Of a DNA stretch of 64,000 nt, positions 62,055 through 64,000 are shown piece after piece (positions within the stretch are counted from its first letter, which is position 1; every line of letters begins with the position of its first letter). The translations under genes and the position numbers were made by a program. The notes under the pieces are model-generated. The model saw only the letters and a list, made by a program, of their open reading frames with translations. It had not been told where the DNA came from and did no database searches. The stretch spans positions 186,001-250,000 of the forward strand of contig NZ_JAUQSW010000006.1 of the NCBI RefSeq assembly GCF_030581075.1, given 5' to 3'. This stretch comes from Hymenobacter cheonanensis (GTDB lineage Bacteria > Bacteroidota > Bacteroidia > Cytophagales > Hymenobacteraceae).

Positions 62055-62864
62055 ATGGCCTATAATTCTCACCAACGCCAGGTTAAAACAATCGACCAGA
62101 TGGGTCGGGAAGTCCACTTTCCGTACCCACCCCTACGTATTGTCTCGCTAGTACCTTCCCAAACCGAGCTATTATTCGACCTCGGCTTGCAAAAACAATT
62201 AGAAGGCGTTACAAAGTTTTGCACGCATCCACACAATGCCCGCCACAAGGCTAGTGTGATTGGGGGCACGAAGAATTTTGATTTTATCAAAATCAGGGCC
62301 GCCCGCCCTGACTTGATTATTGGTAATAAGGAGGAGAATTATCAGGATGGGATTACAGAGCTGGCCAAGCACTACCCCGTGTGGATGAGCAACGTAACGG
62401 ATTTGCCAGAGGCGCTAGAGATGATTCGCGGCGTTGGGGAAATTACCGGAAAATTGCACCTTGCTGAGTCATTAGCAGCAGCAATTAAAGCCAAGTTTGA
62501 TGCAATCCAGGCACGGCCTGCTTTGGTGCCAGTCGCCTATTTCATCTGGCGTAAGCCCTATATGGTGGCCGCCGCCGGCACATTTATTAATGACATGCTG
62601 CAGCGGGCTGGCTTTTCCAATGTATTTGCCCACCTAGGGCGCTACCCCGAAGTGATACCCGAACAACTAGCCAAGGCTGCCCCGGCTCGCATTTTCCTGT
62701 CGTCGGAACCCTACCCTTTTGGAGAAAAACACGTGGCTGAATTTCAGGAGATTTGCCCGGCCGCAAAAATTCAATTAATAGATGGGGAGCTTTTTAGCTG
62801 GTATGGCACAAGGTTATTATTCTCAGCTTCTTACTTCCAGACGCTACAACACGTGCAAGGCTAA
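62055..62864 (+). CDS. BtuF/FecB-type helical-backbone metal receptor domain protein, no signal peptide
   Basis: 269 residues. The fold start RIVSLVPSQTELLFDLGLQKQLEGVTKFC and the second lobe VAYFIWRKPYMVAAAGTFINDMLQRAGFSNVF match cobalamin/iron-chelate-binding proteins of ABC importers. IPEQLAKAAPARIFLSSEPYPFG is typical of the second domain. The N-terminus (MAYNSHQRQVKTIDQMGREVHFPYPP) lacks any signal peptide or lipobox, so it would stay in the cytoplasm. No ABC permease, ATPase or B12 riboswitch is nearby. G+C is lower than the neighbours. In many Bacteroidota such orphans are annotated as cobalamin-binding proteins; the role is unknown. Confidence 0.82.
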   Translation: MAYNSHQRQVKTIDQMGREVHFPYPPLRIVSLVPSQTELLFDLGLQKQLEGVTKFCTHPHNARHKASVIGGTKNFDFIKIRAARPDLIIGNKEENYQDGITELAKHYPVWMSNVTDLPEALEMIRGVGEITGKLHLAESLAAAIKAKFDAIQARPALVPVAYFIWRKPYMVAAAGTFINDMLQRAGFSNVFAHLGRYPEVIPEQLAKAAPARIFLSSEPYPFGEKHVAEFQEICPAAKIQLIDGELFSWYGTRLLFSASYFQTLQHVQG

Positions 62865-62914
62865 GAATCAACTGGTGCGCAATATCTTGCGGCTATAATC
62901 TCACCCTACCCCCT

Positions 62915-63772
62915 ATGGACCAGCGCATCATCAACCTGTTCGACGAGTACACCCACCGCCCGCTGTCGCGCAAGGAATTTCTGGACCGCCTGCTGATGCT
63001 GGCGGGCAGCGCTGCCCTGGCCACTACTGCTCTTTCCGTGTTGGAACCCGGTTATGCCCACGCGGCCACTATCTCGCCCCTGGCCGAAAATCTGGTGGAG
63101 GAAACCGTGACCTGGCCGGGCGATGGGGCCACCGTGAGTGGCTACCTGGTGCATCCTAAGGCCAAGAAAAAGCGCGGCGCAGTAGTCGTAATCCACGAAA
63201 ATCGGGGCCTTACGCCCCACATAAAAGATGTGACGCGGCGGGTGGCGCAGGCCGGCTACCTGGCGCTGGGCGTCGATGCGCTGTCGGTGGCAGGCGGCAC
63301 GCCCGCCGACGAGGATAAGGGCCGCGAACTCATCGGCCAGCTCGACCCGCAGAAAAACCTGAATAATTACCTGGCGGCCCTCACCTATCTGCGCGCCCGG
63401 CCCGAGTGCAACGGCCGCACCGGCTGCGTGGGCTTCTGCTGGGGCGGCGGGCTAGTCAACCAGCTGGCGGTGCACGACCCCAAGCTCAACGCCGCCGTGG
63501 CCTACTACGGCCAGCAGCCCAAGGCCGAAGACGTGCCCCGGATTAAAGCCGCTCTCATGCTGCACTACGCCGGCCTCGACCAGCGCATCGACGCCGGCAT
63601 CCCGGCCTATGAAGCCGCCCTGAAAGCCGCTCACATTCCCTACGAGCTGTTTGTGTACGAAGGCGTTAACCACGCGTTTAATAACGACACCTCGCCCGCT
63701 CGCTACAATGCCGAGGCGGCTAAATTGGCCTGGGAGCGCACGTTGCGGCTGTTTAAGGAAAAGCTGGGGTAA
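62915..63772 (+). CDS. Dienelactone hydrolase family protein, exported
   Basis: 285 residues. The start RPLSRKEFLDRLLMLAGSAALATTALSVLEPGYAHA looks like a Tat/Sec-type signal (SRKEF with a hydrophobic stretch). The alpha/beta hydrolase core follows: VVIHENRGLTPHIKDVTRRVA, the nucleophile cysteine in GCVGFCWGGG, aspartate in ALMLHYAGLDQRID and histidine in YEGVNHAFNNDTSP, so the Cys-Asp-His triad of dienelactone hydrolases is complete. Related exported proteins act on unknown esters or lactones. The partial lipoprotein gene starts 13 bp downstream. Confidence 0.88.
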   Translation: MDQRIINLFDEYTHRPLSRKEFLDRLLMLAGSAALATTALSVLEPGYAHAATISPLAENLVEETVTWPGDGATVSGYLVHPKAKKKRGAVVVIHENRGLTPHIKDVTRRVAQAGYLALGVDALSVAGGTPADEDKGRELIGQLDPQKNLNNYLAALTYLRARPECNGRTGCVGFCWGGGLVNQLAVHDPKLNAAVAYYGQQPKAEDVPRIKAALMLHYAGLDQRIDAGIPAYEAALKAAHIPYELFVYEGVNHAFNNDTSPARYNAEAAKLAWERTLRLFKEKLG

Positions 63773-63785
63773 GCCGCAAGTAGAC

Positions 63786-64000
63786 ATGAGAGTTTGCTAT
63801 CTATTTGCCGCTTCCGCGTTGTTGGCGACGAGCTGTTCAATGCTTAATTATGAATCTGATTTCATAGATTCTCCCCAGGCAGATTATTCTATAAAATCGA
63901 AAGTCAATCGCTTAGATTCTAACCGTAAGGATTATGCGTTGGTAAAGCTATTTTTATTTGATAAAAATCACAAGCAGCTGGATAGCTTAAATACTCATGC
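63786..64000 (+). CDS. Lipoprotein (3' partial), unknown function
   Basis: The frame runs off the window after about 71 residues. It begins MRVCYLFAASALLATSC, a type II signal peptide with the lipobox LATSC, followed by NYESDFIDSPQADYSIKSKV. G+C is low compared with the dienelactone hydrolase gene. The remainder is needed to identify it. Confidence 0.62.
   Translation, partial: MRVCYLFAASALLATSCSMLNYESDFIDSPQADYSIKSKVNRLDSNRKDYALVKLFLFDKNHKQLDSLNTH

Overview
The window looks like a chromosomal segment of a GC-rich member of the Bacteroidota, most like Hymenobacter or a close relative in the Cytophagales. The evidence is a TAnnTTTG promoter element in front of many genes, no Shine-Dalgarno dependence, several Bacteroidota-type outer-membrane proteins, a bacterial histone H1-like protein, a serine palmitoyltransferase, a receiver-less sigma-54 activator next to LptE, and a MiaB/GroES/GroEL/SecG housekeeping set. 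The assignment rests on gene content, since no rRNA gene is present. About 60 genes are supported, and the first and last run off the window.

Layout: 1-9914 holds a TonB-dependent-receptor-like barrel (5' partial), two small membrane/stress-type proteins, holA, tyrS, a histone H1-like gene, serine palmitoyltransferase and biotin carboxylase. 9969-17480 holds a SUKH-type orphan, two exported unknowns, a LacI-type regulator, Mrp and NifU iron-sulfur factors, fumarylacetoacetase and an acyltransferase. 17552-27919 is one long minus-strand block: acetyl-CoA synthetase, a receiver-only response regulator, a transporter-fused histidine kinase, a small membrane partner, an MFS permease, a porin and a second MFS permease. 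I read it as an acetate/carboxylate sensing and uptake module comparable to CrbS/CrbR-acs.

28001-35573 holds a domesticated-transposase-like DNA-binding protein, a flavin reductase, alanine dehydrogenase, TsaE, MiaE, a putative porin and LpxK. 35652-48714 is a plus-strand housekeeping run: SMUG2-like uracil-DNA glycosylase, Nif3, zinc-ribbon coiled coil, TPR protein, PabB, MiaB, a 38-residue microprotein, sigma-54 activator, LptE, SecG, GroES and GroEL. 48816-64000 holds a peptide transporter, PEP carboxykinase, NUDIX, phosphoesterases, threonine aldolase, a Na+/H+ antiporter, AlkA-type glycosylase, acyl-CoA carboxylase beta, M42 peptidase, a BtuF-like protein lacking a signal peptide, dienelactone hydrolase and a partial lipoprotein.

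Central carbon metabolism links several parts: Acs, biotin carboxylase, PccB-type carboxyltransferase, PEP carboxykinase, alanine dehydrogenase, threonine aldolase and fumarylacetoacetase all feed or drain acetyl-CoA, pyruvate and oxaloacetate. A perfect LacI/PurR-type palindrome sits in the pckA promoter, and a LacI-family regulator is encoded in the same window.

Non-coding structure includes strong hairpin terminators, mostly between convergent genes, and a family of imperfect palindromes (6107-6213, 14720-14820, 60793-60899, and a collapsed copy at 19519-19559) whose two arms match each other better than they match other copies. I saw no tRNA, rRNA, CRISPR array, complete insertion sequence, prophage or recognisable riboswitch.
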